NCBI GenBank assembly: GCA_035376985.1
Contig: DAOSSA010000003.1
Coordinates: forward strand, 62,001 to 126,000
DNA length: 64,000 nucleotides
Source of the DNA: Brevifilum sp029548365
Lineage (GTDB): Bacteria; Chloroflexota; Anaerolineae; Anaerolineales; Anaerolineaceae
Reading direction: 5' to 3'
Position 1 is the first letter of the stretch; every line of letters starts with the position of its first letter. The notes beneath the pieces are model-generated. The model worked only from the letters and a program-made list of their open reading frames with translations, did not search any database and was not told the origin of the DNA. This document shows positions 34,781 to 43,352 of this stretch, in pieces. The translations under genes were made by a program, and so were the position numbers.

Positions 34781-36169
34781 TTATTTTTCAGTCACCAGAC
34801 GTATTGCCGCCTGGTTGTGTTTTTTGACCAGATCGGGCACATCGATCGTCACCAGCTCACCATCTTTGACAATGAACTTTCCACCAACAATGTTGACATC
34901 AACCTTCTGAGGGGCGCAGAACAGGGCTGCAGCCACCGGGTCGTGCAGGGCGCCGGCATAATCCAGCCGGTTGAGGTTGATGGCAAACAGGTCTGCACAT
35001 TTGCCCACTTCCAGCGAACCGATATCCTCGCGACCCAGGACGGCTGCGCCGCCCCGTGTGGCGATCTCCAACGCCTGGCGGGCGCTCATCAAAGGCGGCG
35101 TATCTTCGCCAGTGCGAGATGCTCCGCCCAATCCGGCGTTCAATCGAGCCAGCAGCATGGCCAATCGGGCTTCACCCAGCAGGTGCGAGCTGTCATTGCT
35201 GGATGAACCGTCCACACCCAAGCCCACCTTGACGCCCCTGCCCAGCATGTGCAGGATCGGTGCAATGCCAGAGGCCAGGCGCATATTGGAGCCGGGACAG
35301 TGCGCCACTCCGCAGCCGGTATCGGCATAGAGCTGGATCTCGGAATCGTTGACATGCACGCTGTGGGCAAACCACACGTCTTCGCCAATCCAGCCCACCT
35401 CCTGCATGTAAGCCACCGGGCGGTGCCCGAATTTTTCGAGGCAAAAATCCTCTTCGTCCTGGGTTTCTGCCAGGTGGGTATGCAGGTGCACCCCGTATTC
35501 CCGCGCCAGCAGGGCAGATTGGCGCATTAACTCGCCGGTCACGCTGAAGGGCGAGCAGGGGGCCAGCACAATCTGCACCATGGAACCCGGCGAAGGATCA
35601 TGATAGGTTTGGATCAAACGCTGGCTGTCGGTCAGGATATGCTCCTCAGTGTCCACCACGCTATCTGGCGGCAAGCCCCCAGCAGATTCGCCCAGGCTCA
35701 TCGAGCCGCGAGAGGCATGCAGGCGTAAGCCGACCTCGGCTGCGGCAAGGATCTCATCATCGAGCCTGGAGCCGTTCGGAAACAGGTACAGGTGGTCAGA
35801 GGCGGTGGTGCAGCCCGATAGCGCCAGCTCAGCCAGCGCGGTTTGGGTAGAAATACGGATATCGTCGGGGGTCATGCGTGCCCAAATCGGGTAAAGAGTC
35901 ACCAGCCAGTTAAACAGGTTGGCATTCTGGGCTTTGGGCACGGCACGCGTCAAGGTTTGGTAGAAATGGTGATGGGTGTTGACAAACCCCGGAAAAACAA
36001 TATGCCCGGAAAGGTCAATCTCTTGATCGGCCTTTGCGGGCATGTCGGTTAATGCGCCGATTGCATGGATAAACCCATCCTTAATGAAAAGGTTGGCGTG
36101 CTGCAATTCCCTGCGCTGGTTATCCATCGTGACCAGGGTTTCAATATTTTTAATCAATAAAGTCGTCAT
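34781..36169 (-). CDS. 8-oxoguanine deaminase (amidohydrolase)
   Basis: A 462-residue cytosine-deaminase-type amidohydrolase that converts 8-oxoguanine to uric acid. Zinc ligands are visible in VNTHHHFYQ, HTHLAET and the aspartate of VGLGVDGSSSND. The long stretch from LYLFPNGSRLDD to GGLPPDS is distinctive for 8-oxoguanine deaminase as opposed to guanine deaminase or SsnA. The ATG at 36169 is preferred because AAGG is 6 bases upstream. It is the first gene of the catabolic island and directly follows the consensus promoter and paired operators. Confidence 0.85.
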   Translation of the reverse strand: MTTLLIKNIETLVTMDNQRRELQHANLFIKDGFIHAIGALTDMPAKADQEIDLSGHIVFPGFVNTHHHFYQTLTRAVPKAQNANLFNWLVTLYPIWARMTPDDIRISTQTALAELALSGCTTASDHLYLFPNGSRLDDEILAAAEVGLRLHASRGSMSLGESAGGLPPDSVVDTEEHILTDSQRLIQTYHDPSPGSMVQIVLAPCSPFSVTGELMRQSALLAREYGVHLHTHLAETQDEEDFCLEKFGHRPVAYMQEVGWIGEDVWFAHSVHVNDSEIQLYADTGCGVAHCPGSNMRLASGIAPILHMLGRGVKVGLGVDGSSSNDSSHLLGEARLAMLLARLNAGLGGASRTGEDTPPLMSARQALEIATRGGAAVLGREDIGSLEVGKCADLFAINLNRLDYAGALHDPVAAALFCAPQKVDVNIVGGKFIVKDGELVTIDVPDLVKKHNQAAIRLVTEK

Positions 36170-36193
36170 CAGCATCCTTCCCGATTGGCAAGA

Positions 36194-36257
36194 TTGTCAG
36201 ACAAATACATAGGCTTTATTATATCGGAACACGTCGTTCCTGTCAATTGTCTGACAA
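36194..36257 (-). promoter_or_regulatory. Consensus promoter bracketed by two GntR-type operators
   Basis: On the minus strand: operator TTGTCAGACAA (36247-36257), immediately followed by -35 TTGACA (36241-36246), a 17-base spacer, -10 TATAAT (36218-36223), then 13 bases later operator TTGTCTGACAA (36194-36204). The operator centres are 53 bases apart. Both operators are flanked on the plus strand by a shared ATAGGCTT tail. The spacer also contains GGAAC and GTTCC as an inverted repeat. It drives the 8-oxoguanine deaminase gene. Confidence 0.75.
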
Positions 36258-36394
36258 ACTAAATAGGCTTAAAATATTCGATTATCAAGGGTTAATCATG
36301 GAATTGACCGTAAAAACCGCCTGACACACTCCCTTCAGCGGGGTGGGAGTGAGTTTAAGCTTCAAACTGCTTCACTTTTGGGAGAGCCCCTGCA

Positions 36395-38158
36395 TTAATG
36401 ACCCATGTTTTGAGCTTCCAATTTTTCAATTTCAGCCCTTATCACCGCCAGCGCGTCTTCCGCCGGGACAATCCAGCGCTCCTCCTGATTGCGCCGTTTG
36501 AACTCAAACCCGCCGCTTTGCAGCGACCGGGTAGAAACGGTCACCCGCAGGGGGATGCCGATCAGATCGGCATCCTTGAACTTGACGCCGGCGCGTTCTT
36601 CCCGGTCATCATACAGCGGTTCAAGGCCTGCATCCATCAATGCCTGGTAGAGCGCCTCGGATTCCCTTTCAGCCGAGCCATCCCTGCTGCTCAGCATCAC
36701 CAGGTGCAGCGGATAGGGAGTCACACTGAACGGCCAGATCAAACCCTGGTCATCATGGTGTTCTTCGGCGATACAGGCCATCAACCTGCCCACGCCAATC
36801 CCATAAGAGCCCATGATGATTGAGCGGGGCAAACCATCCTCATCCAGGAAGGAGGCGCCCAGCGCGTCGGTGTACCGACTTCCCAGCTTGAAGATATTGC
36901 CCACCTCAACGCCTCGTGAGGCATCCAGCGTGCCCGCACAGGACGGGCAGGGCGCGCCATCTTCTGCCTGTGCAATATCTGCGATGATATCCGCCTGGTA
37001 ATCCCGCCCAAGGTTGGTATTGCGCAAGTGAAAGCCAGCTTCGTTGGCGCCGGCGACCAGGTTCGGTGCCCGGGTCAGCAGGTCATCCGCCACAACCCAG
37101 GCCTTTTCCCGATCAATCCCGATCGGTGAGGCATATCCCGGGCTGGCGCCGATGGCGACAATTTCATCGTCACGGGCAGGTCGGAGGCTCTTTATTGCGC
37201 CTGAGCTTGCGGTTCCCAGCGCATTAACCAGTTTGGTTTCATTCAGGGTCATATCTCCCCGCAAAACAGCAAACACCATGCGAGGTGGCAGAGGGTCAGC
37301 CAGCTCTGCCATTAAAAAGACTGCCTTGGCTGTCTGCGCCGGAGAGATCTGCAAATAGGCCGCCAGTTCGGCGATGGTCGCCGCCCCGGGGGTGGCTACT
37401 TTTTCCGGTGGCTGCAGCATCTCGGCGGGTGGGTCGGGCTTTCTAAAAGTAGCCACCTGGCGATTGGCTGCATACTCACATTGGTTGCAGAACAGCAGCG
37501 TATCCTCACCGGCTGGCGTCAGGTACATAAATTCGTGGGCTTCCAACCCACCCATTATGCCGGTATCCGAACCCACAGACCTGACCGGCAAGCCACAACG
37601 GTTGAAGATGCGAAAATATGCCTCGTAATGCGCCCGGTATTGCTCATCTAACCCGGCCTGGTTACGGTCCAGGCTGTAGCTGTCCAGCATGGTGAATTCG
37701 CGCACCCGGATCAACCCCGCGCGTGGACGGGGATCATCCCTGAACTTGGTTTGGATATGGAAGATCAACTGCGGCAACTGCCGGTAGGACTGGATTTCAC
37801 GCAGCGCCAGGTCTGCCACGATCTCCTCGTGGGTCACTGCCAGAACCATGTCGTGACCGGTGCGGTCCTTGAAGCGCGCCATTTCATCTCCGAACTGGTC
37901 CCAGCGGCCGGTTTCCTGCCAGACGTCTGCCGGATGCACAACCGGCATTTTCAGTTCCTGTCCGCCGATAGTCGCCATTTCTTCGCGCATGATGTTTTCA
38001 ATGCGGGCAATCACCCGCTGCGCCAGTGGCAAATAGGAATAAATGCCTGCCCCCAGTTGACGGATATATCCTGCCCTGAGCAGCAGTTGATGACTGGTAA
38101 TCTCTGCCTCGGAAGGTACATCGCGCAGAGTCGCGCTGAACAGCTTTGACATTCGCAT
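36395..38158 (-). CDS. proS: Prolyl-tRNA synthetase (bacterial type)
   Basis: A 587-residue class II aminoacyl-tRNA synthetase charging proline to tRNA. The bacterial architecture is clear: catalytic core (RQLGAGIYSYLPLAQRV, TVRE-region equivalent RVREFTMLDSYSLD), a YbaK-like editing insert at about residues 240-390, motif 3 near GIGVGRLMACIAEEHHD and a C-terminal anticodon-binding domain. The start lies 3 bases after the bactofilin stop; the ATG at 38152 is an alternative. Confidence 0.96.
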   Translation of the reverse strand: MRMSKLFSATLRDVPSEAEITSHQLLLRAGYIRQLGAGIYSYLPLAQRVIARIENIMREEMATIGGQELKMPVVHPADVWQETGRWDQFGDEMARFKDRTGHDMVLAVTHEEIVADLALREIQSYRQLPQLIFHIQTKFRDDPRPRAGLIRVREFTMLDSYSLDRNQAGLDEQYRAHYEAYFRIFNRCGLPVRSVGSDTGIMGGLEAHEFMYLTPAGEDTLLFCNQCEYAANRQVATFRKPDPPAEMLQPPEKVATPGAATIAELAAYLQISPAQTAKAVFLMAELADPLPPRMVFAVLRGDMTLNETKLVNALGTASSGAIKSLRPARDDEIVAIGASPGYASPIGIDREKAWVVADDLLTRAPNLVAGANEAGFHLRNTNLGRDYQADIIADIAQAEDGAPCPSCAGTLDASRGVEVGNIFKLGSRYTDALGASFLDEDGLPRSIIMGSYGIGVGRLMACIAEEHHDDQGLIWPFSVTPYPLHLVMLSSRDGSAERESEALYQALMDAGLEPLYDDREERAGVKFKDADLIGIPLRVTVSTRSLQSGGFEFKRRNQEERWIVPAEDALAVIRAEIEKLEAQNMGH

Positions 38159-38161
38159 GGG

Positions 38162-38614
38162 TCAATCCACCCTTTGTTGTGTGAATTCTTCAGCACCCGG
38201 TTCAGAAGCATCCTGACTCTCGCCTGGCAGGTCAGAAAGGTCCACCCTTTCCTCCATAGTGACCGTGCCACGCAAGAAGGCGCCCTCATCAGTTGAGATC
38301 GATTGAATGACTACATCGCCATACACCCGACCGGTTGCACGAATTTCAAGCTTTTCCGCAATAATCTGCCCGCTGACCAACCCCGCTACAATCACCGTCC
38401 CTGCTTTGAGCACTTCACAGGTCACCTTGCCGGTCTCTCCAACAATGACCATGCCGCGCACGGCAACCTCGCCCTCCAGGGCGCCTTCAATGCGCACACC
38501 GCCCTGACCGCGCAGGTCGCCTTTCCAGCTAATACCCGGCCCCAGCACCGAGGTCACCCGATCGACGGGCCGGGCAGAAATAATGTCAGGGGAAGCTTTC
38601 TTTTTTCCAAACAT
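38162..38614 (-). CDS. Bactofilin (polymer-forming cytoskeletal protein)
   Basis: A 150-residue protein with a central right-handed beta-helix of hydrophobic repeats (about residues 25-120; for example GDLRGQGGVRIEGALEGEV) and short disordered tails. Bactofilins self-assemble into filaments near the membrane and help to localise cell-wall enzymes or polysaccharide machinery. The ATG at 38614 has AAAGGTG upstream; the in-frame GTG at 38626 overlaps that site. It lies between proS and the lipoyl-NeuD fusion gene, on the same strand. Confidence 0.88.
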   Translation of the reverse strand: MFGKKKASPDIISARPVDRVTSVLGPGISWKGDLRGQGGVRIEGALEGEVAVRGMVIVGETGKVTCEVLKAGTVIVAGLVSGQIIAEKLEIRATGRVYGDVVIQSISTDEGAFLRGTVTMEERVDLSDLPGESQDASEPGAEEFTQQRVD

Positions 38615-38678
38615 CAGTGTACACACCTTTCATTATCGATAAGCCAGCTGTATTTTTCGCGAGCATCCCGGTGCAAAT

Positions 38679-39791
38679 TCAACGCCTGGGCGGCCAGATG
38701 GTTCCGGCTGGGACAATTCCGCCATCCGGGACGTCCTGTTTGACCGTTGCCCCATTCCCAATCCGCGCCCGTTTACCAACGCGCACATACAGGTTGATCG
38801 TAGCGCGCATGCCAACCAGGGCTGCTTCGCCGATCACAACACCCCCCGCCAGGGTCGCCCCCGGTGAAAGGTTGACATAAGGAGCCAGGTCACAATCATG
38901 GGAAACAATCGCGCCGGTATTGATGATGCACCCGTAACCCACCTGGACCCGAACCCCAACATAAGCCAACGGGTAGACCTGCACACCAGCAGCCAGCACA
39001 GCGCTTTTTTCCAGGAATGCCCTGCTGTGAATCACGCTTGGGCAAAAGAAACCTGTCTCAGCCAGCATGCTATGGACTGATAAACGAGCGGGCAGGTCGC
39101 CAATCCCGCCCACGCCGTTCAACGCCAGGCGGATGCCTGCCTGTGCCAGCTCAGCCAGTTTTTCACCACCGCCTAAAACCGGCAACCCGTCCACCTGTGA
39201 GCCTTCAGGCAGACCGTCGTCGAGAAAACCAAGTATCTCATAGTCTTCTGAATGGCGCACCAGGGCAGCCAGTGAGCAACCATGCCCACCCGCTCCGTAG
39301 ATCACCAGGCGCTTCTCACCTTTAGAGATAGACGCGCGCGGTACCCATTTTTCCGATGGAATCAGCGCCATGACGGTTTCCCGGGTCACCAGGGTGCCCT
39401 GCGGCAGGTCTTCCAAAGATAAACCCTGTGCCAGAGCCAATTCACGCGCCGGTTCGGTGATGCGCAAACCGGTCAGCGCAGGTTCCCGGTCAACTATCAA
39501 GGGTTGGGTGCCTGCCCAGGGCGGCAGTGAAGGGTCGCTGGCGTCAGGCGTCATGCCGATATACCCCAGCACTTCACCAGCCTGCAACGTTTCCCCTTCT
39601 GAAAAACGCAGACCCACCAAATATCCGGAGGCTTCGGACTCGATTTCACCGGTGGATTTGGTGGTTTCAACCACCGCCACCACCTGGCCCTGTTGAATCG
39701 CTGCGCCTTCTTTGACTGGCAGTGAGGCGAGCAGGGCTTCAGATTCGTTGGGATTGATCAGCGGGATTTTTATCGGGATCAGTTTTTGCAT
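38679..39791 (-). CDS. Lipoyl domain-PSBD-NeuD-type sugar acyltransferase fusion
   Basis: A 370-residue protein of unusual architecture. Residues 1-80 form a lipoyl/biotinyl domain with the candidate lipoyl-lysine at residue 45 (VETTKSTGEIES). Residues ~108-145 look like the peripheral subunit-binding domain of E2 enzymes (ITEPARELALAQGLSLEDL, then VTRETVMAL). Residues ~158-370 are a NeuD/PglD-like acyltransferase: Rossmann motif VIYGAGGHG, hexapeptide-repeat left-handed beta-helix and the catalytic histidine in AIVSHDC. The usual E2 catalytic domain with HxxxDG is absent. It starts 4 bases after E1-beta. The probable role is to accept an acyl group from E1 on the lipoyl arm and transfer it to a sugar; this is inference. 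Confidence 0.8.
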   Translation of the reverse strand: MQKLIPIKIPLINPNESEALLASLPVKEGAAIQQGQVVAVVETTKSTGEIESEASGYLVGLRFSEGETLQAGEVLGYIGMTPDASDPSLPPWAGTQPLIVDREPALTGLRITEPARELALAQGLSLEDLPQGTLVTRETVMALIPSEKWVPRASISKGEKRLVIYGAGGHGCSLAALVRHSEDYEILGFLDDGLPEGSQVDGLPVLGGGEKLAELAQAGIRLALNGVGGIGDLPARLSVHSMLAETGFFCPSVIHSRAFLEKSAVLAAGVQVYPLAYVGVRVQVGYGCIINTGAIVSHDCDLAPYVNLSPGATLAGGVVIGEAALVGMRATINLYVRVGKRARIGNGATVKQDVPDGGIVPAGTIWPPRR

Positions 39792-39795
39792 GATT

Positions 39796-40824
39796 TCACA
39801 CCATTTCTCTTACCCGGGCAATAATATCGTCGACGCCTGGCAGGCACGCCGCTTCGAGCTCCCGTGCAACGGGGATCACCCCCTCTTTCGCCGCGAGGCG
39901 CCGGGCCTGTCTGAGGCCTGCCCCCAGGGCTTCTGCGGTTCGAGCCAGTACCTCTGCGCCCCAGCCCAATGAGAAAGTGCCCTCTTCAACCGTGAGCAGT
40001 CGACCTGTACGTGCTACAGAATCAAACAACGGCTGCAGCTCAAAGGGCGCCAACCGGGTCGGTACCAACAATTCGCAGAAGATCTCGTATTCATAAGCCA
40101 GCCTGTGCAAGGCTTCCAGCGCCAGGTGCGCCATATAGCCATAGGTTGCCAGGGTGATCATCGCCGCTGGGGCTGATTTCATCCTCAGCGTGTAGAAGGC
40201 ACTGCTGCGATCAGTATCGAGCTCATATTCAACCAGGTCAGCCGGTGTGAGCAGCTTCAGCAGATACTGCAGTTTATTCTCAACAAATAGTACCGGGGAG
40301 TCTGAGGTGAGGATCGCCTCATACAGCAGTCCTCCCGGTGCTCCAAGGGGATCATCGTCCAGAAGGTGGAAGGGCGCCAGCACGGTCAGCCCGGGTACGC
40401 CCAAAAAGAATTTTTCCAGGGTCTGTGAGTGCGTCGGGCCGTAGCCGCGGCGACCGCCCATCGGCGTGCGGATCACCACCGGGGCTGTTGCTGCCCCATT
40501 GTACATGTTGTTGAACTTAGCGATATGATTGATCACCTGGTCGCTGATCAGCGTGACAAAATCCCCGAACATGATCTCAACCACCGGGTGCAGACCGCGC
40601 AGCGCCATTCCGCCGGCGATGCCGGTGATGCCCGCCTCAGAGATCGGTGTGGTTAACACCCGGTCTGGAAAGGCGCTGGAAAGGCCACGAGTGACCTTGA
40701 ATGCCCCACCATAAGGGTCCAGCAGGTCCTCGCCCAGCAGGATTGCTAGCGGATCATCGACCAGGGCTTTGTGCAAGCCCAGGTTGAGGGAATCGAGCAC
40801 AGTGCGGGGGAGTTGTTCGCTCAT
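39796..40824 (-). CDS. 2-oxoacid dehydrogenase E1 component, beta subunit
   Basis: A 342-residue transketolase-like protein. Family markers are GEDLLDPYGGAFKVTRGL, the thiamine-activating glutamate in ISEAGITGIAGGMALRG, and the conserved His of GPTHSQTLEKFF that serves acyl transfer to the lipoyl arm. The C-terminal domain with LAPFELQPLFDSVARTGRLL is present. It overlaps the E1-alpha stop by one base (TGATG). With E1-alpha it should make an alpha2beta2 thiamine-diphosphate decarboxylase. The substrate 2-oxoacid is not known. Confidence 0.88.
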   Translation of the reverse strand: MSEQLPRTVLDSLNLGLHKALVDDPLAILLGEDLLDPYGGAFKVTRGLSSAFPDRVLTTPISEAGITGIAGGMALRGLHPVVEIMFGDFVTLISDQVINHIAKFNNMYNGAATAPVVIRTPMGGRRGYGPTHSQTLEKFFLGVPGLTVLAPFHLLDDDPLGAPGGLLYEAILTSDSPVLFVENKLQYLLKLLTPADLVEYELDTDRSSAFYTLRMKSAPAAMITLATYGYMAHLALEALHRLAYEYEIFCELLVPTRLAPFELQPLFDSVARTGRLLTVEEGTFSLGWGAEVLARTAEALGAGLRQARRLAAKEGVIPVARELEAACLPGVDDIIARVREMV

Positions 40825-41708
40825 CAGCTCCTTCCTTTAGCGCCCAGGGCGGCTTCAAAAGCTCGCTGAATGTCGGCATCGACTTCATCTACAATCCGGG
40901 CGCGCTCTGCCTCTGGCAGGCGAGCCGCCTGGATCGCAATTGGATCGCGGAATTGCCACAGGTTTTCCAGTTCCTCGGGTGGGCGGGTATCGTCGCCCTT
41001 GGAATGCGCGCCTAAACGTTCAGTATGGATAATCAACGCCCTCGGCGCAGATTCAACACGCACCTGGCTAATCAACGTCCCTGCCAGCGGGAAAATCTCC
41101 AGGATATCACTGCTGTCCAGTTCAGCGGTCGGGATGCCAAAGGTCTCAAAGCGCTGACTGACCCTGCCGGCAATGGTCAGTTTTGCTGGCGTGGTCTGCG
41201 CGATGTGGTTGTGCTCAAGGACGATCAGAACCGGTAGCTGCCAGAGCGAGATCATGTTTAAACACTCATAGACAATACCCTCACCCAGGGTGCCATCTCC
41301 CATGAAATCCACCACGATCGCCCCGTTGCCCGCGCGTTTTTCAGCCAGCGCCATGCCGGCTGCCATGGCGACCGTGCCCCCCTGTACACCGCTGGAATAA
41401 AAATTACGCCAGTGGAGATGTTGAGAACCGCCCACGCCGCCACATACACCCGAGGGCCTTCCCATTAATTCGGCAAACAGTGCCTGTGGGTCTCCGCCAT
41501 AGGCCAGGAAGTGCCCGTGCGAGCGATGATTGCTGACCGCGACATCGCCTTCCTGCAGGTGAGCAAGCACCCCCACCGCGTTGGCTTCCTGCCCGAGGCT
41601 GACATGCGTTGTCCCCGGGAAAATCCCGGATTTGAAGTGATCCAGCAGGACCGTCTCAAAGCGCCTGATGCGGTAGAGCCTGCGGAAGAGTTCCATGTCA
41701 GTGTGCAT
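40824..41708 (-). CDS. 2-oxoacid dehydrogenase E1 component, alpha subunit
   Basis: A 294-residue thiamine-diphosphate-binding subunit. The diphosphate motif runs from GDGTLGEG to LEHN; HRSHGHFLAYG and CGGVGGSQHL match the PDH/acetoin dehydrogenase active-site segments, and GAHSKGDDTR keeps the His of the phosphorylation loop. It is shorter than most PDH E1-alpha chains, mainly at the N-terminus. The ATG at 41708 overlaps the upstream glycosylase gene by 11 bases and has a GGGGG ribosome site; ATG 41696 is possible. It belongs with E1-beta and the lipoyl-NeuD fusion. Confidence 0.88.
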   Translation of the reverse strand: MHTDMELFRRLYRIRRFETVLLDHFKSGIFPGTTHVSLGQEANAVGVLAHLQEGDVAVSNHRSHGHFLAYGGDPQALFAELMGRPSGVCGGVGGSQHLHWRNFYSSGVQGGTVAMAAGMALAEKRAGNGAIVVDFMGDGTLGEGIVYECLNMISLWQLPVLIVLEHNHIAQTTPAKLTIAGRVSQRFETFGIPTAELDSSDILEIFPLAGTLISQVRVESAPRALIIHTERLGAHSKGDDTRPPEELENLWQFRDPIAIQAARLPEAERARIVDEVDADIQRAFEAALGAKGRS

Positions 41709-42294
41709 TAATCGCCCCCTTTCGCAGCGTGAAACGCCAGGGTAGTGAGCGCCAAGGCTCGGGAACCGTATTCAAACCGATTCGGGGCGTTTGTTCGATC
41801 CAATCGTCGCTCAGCTGCTTCCCGTGTTCAATGATCAGCTCACCGACCTCATCGCACAGATCCAGGCGGTTAAAGGCACCGTTGATGGCGAGCGCCTGGG
41901 TTAATTTGGCAGGACCGTCCGTCCAGCCCGACCTCATGGCCTGGTACGGGCGGTTTCGAGCCATAACCGCGAGCCCTTCCACCGGCAGGATGGCGCGGAT
42001 CAACACCGCGGCTGGCGCCCCCGTGCCATCGGTCACGGCATTGAGCAGCCAGTGCATCCCGTAGGTGAAGTAGACATACGCATGCCCGGGCTCCTCGTAC
42101 ATCACAGAGGTGCGCGGCGTCTTCCCCGCCGAGGCGTGACAGGCCAAATCTTCTTCGCCCTGGTACGCTTCCGTCTCCAAAATCAAGCCTGCCAGGCGCG
42201 TTCCGGATTGCGTGCGGACCAGGCGGCAGCCCAGCAAGTCCCGCGCCACAGCCAGCGCCGGACGAGAATAGAAATCGCGCTGAATGATTGACAT
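41698..42294 (-). CDS. mpg: 3-methyladenine (alkyladenine) DNA glycosylase, AAG family
   Basis: A 198-residue base-excision repair enzyme removing alkylated or deaminated purines. The active-site region is ETEAYQGEEDLACHA, with the catalytic Glu, followed by YVYFTYGMHWLLN, the motif that intercalates into DNA; the GPAKLTQALAI segment completes the fold. The length matches the family. Its stop codon overlaps the start of E1-alpha, so it is translationally linked to the E1/lipoyl genes, perhaps by chance. Confidence 0.92.
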   Translation of the reverse strand: MSIIQRDFYSRPALAVARDLLGCRLVRTQSGTRLAGLILETEAYQGEEDLACHASAGKTPRTSVMYEEPGHAYVYFTYGMHWLLNAVTDGTGAPAAVLIRAILPVEGLAVMARNRPYQAMRSGWTDGPAKLTQALAINGAFNRLDLCDEVGELIIEHGKQLSDDWIEQTPRIGLNTVPEPWRSLPWRFTLRKGAINAH

Positions 42295-42394
42295 GCTGTT
42301 ATTTTACTTGATAAACAGGTGAATCCCACCCGGGCTTGATTCAGGTGAGATCATAAGAAAAACAGGTTTGAATCAAAAACCCCGCTCTAAATAG

Positions 42395-43327
42395 TTACAG
42401 CCCGTTCTTAAGCTGAGTATTGTGCTCAAGGGTCAACCGAATGCCCATTTCCAGGGGCACCAGGGGAATATAATCCAATTTTTCTTTGGCCAAGGTGAGG
42501 TCGGCACACATCCGCGAGACGCCACCGCTGATGCGCGTGTTGTATACCTCTTCCGGGTTGCCGCCCGTAACTTTGATTACCACGTTGGCCAGGTCGCGAA
42601 TGCTGGTTTCGCTGCCGCTACCCACGTTGATCACCATTCCATTGATACCCTGGGCGCTGGCAGCCGCCACCAGTGCATTGACCACATCATCCACATAGAC
42701 GTAATCGCGGGTCTGGTTTGCATCTCCGTGGAAGACCAAGGTGCCGTTTTGCAGTGATTGACGGATGAAATTGGGGATCACCGGGGGATGGGACACCGGG
42801 ATGTGCTGTCCGGGACCGTAGGCGTTAAATATGCGCAGGCACAGGGTTTGAATTCCTGAAAGGGCGCCAATCGTCCGCACATACCATTCCGCTGAGAGCT
42901 TTGACACCGCATAAGGCGAACCTGGATGCGGCGCCAGGTCTTCGGTCATCATGGGCTGTTTCTGTTCCCCATAGACTGCACCGGAAGAGGCGAGCACCAC
43001 CTTAGGCGTCCCGGCATCGCGAGCTGCTTCCATCAGGTTCACTGTGCCAGCAACATTAACCGCTGTATAATCACGCGGAAACAGAATTGATTCCGGTACC
43101 GACACGCGCGCCGCCATGTGATAGACACAGTCAATATCTTGCAGAAGCGTCCATAGTTTCGGTCGGTCGTTAATATCACCGCGGGTGAAGTGTACTTCCG
43201 GGTCCAGCGCGTCTGGGTTGCCCGTGGAAAGGTCATCCAAAACGCGCACATGATGTCCCTGCCGCAATAGTCGATTGCTGAGCGCCGCGCCCAAAAAACC
43301 AGCGCCGCCTGTAATCAGAAAGTTCAT
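42395..43327 (-). CDS. NAD-dependent sugar-nucleotide epimerase/dehydratase (GalE-like)
   Basis: A 310-residue short-chain dehydrogenase of the extended type acting on nucleotide sugars. NAD is bound by GGAGFLGAALSNRLL; the catalytic SGAVYGE serine and YAVSK tyrosine/lysine are intact, and RIFNAYGPGQ is typical of UDP-glucose/UDP-GlcNAc 4-epimerases. Decarboxylase or dehydratase activity cannot be excluded. It heads the minus-strand operon that goes on to the glycosylase and E1/lipoyl-NeuD genes, which suggests a sugar substrate for the latter. A near-match to the TTGTCWGACAA operator lies upstream. Confidence 0.87.
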   Translation of the reverse strand: MNFLITGGAGFLGAALSNRLLRQGHHVRVLDDLSTGNPDALDPEVHFTRGDINDRPKLWTLLQDIDCVYHMAARVSVPESILFPRDYTAVNVAGTVNLMEAARDAGTPKVVLASSGAVYGEQKQPMMTEDLAPHPGSPYAVSKLSAEWYVRTIGALSGIQTLCLRIFNAYGPGQHIPVSHPPVIPNFIRQSLQNGTLVFHGDANQTRDYVYVDDVVNALVAAASAQGINGMVINVGSGSETSIRDLANVVIKVTGGNPEEVYNTRISGGVSRMCADLTLAKEKLDYIPLVPLEMGIRLTLEHNTQLKNGL

Positions 43328-43352
43328 TGTCGTTTACACCTTGGTTAATGAT

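Noticed and set aside
36224..36240. GGAAC/GTTCC inverted repeat in the promoter spacer as a separate operator
   Set aside because: It is a single short occurrence with no second copy in the window; noted with the promoter but not called separately.
36327..36351. CACTCCC/GGGAGTG hairpin between proS and the purine promoter
   Set aside because: Only a 7-bp stem with an 11-base loop and no T-tract; too weak to call a terminator.
38679..39791. Reading the N-terminal domain of the NeuD fusion as a biotin carrier
   Set aside because: The Met-Lys-Met motif of biotin carriers is absent, and the ETTKST context, the PSBD-like segment and the E1 neighbours favour lipoate.
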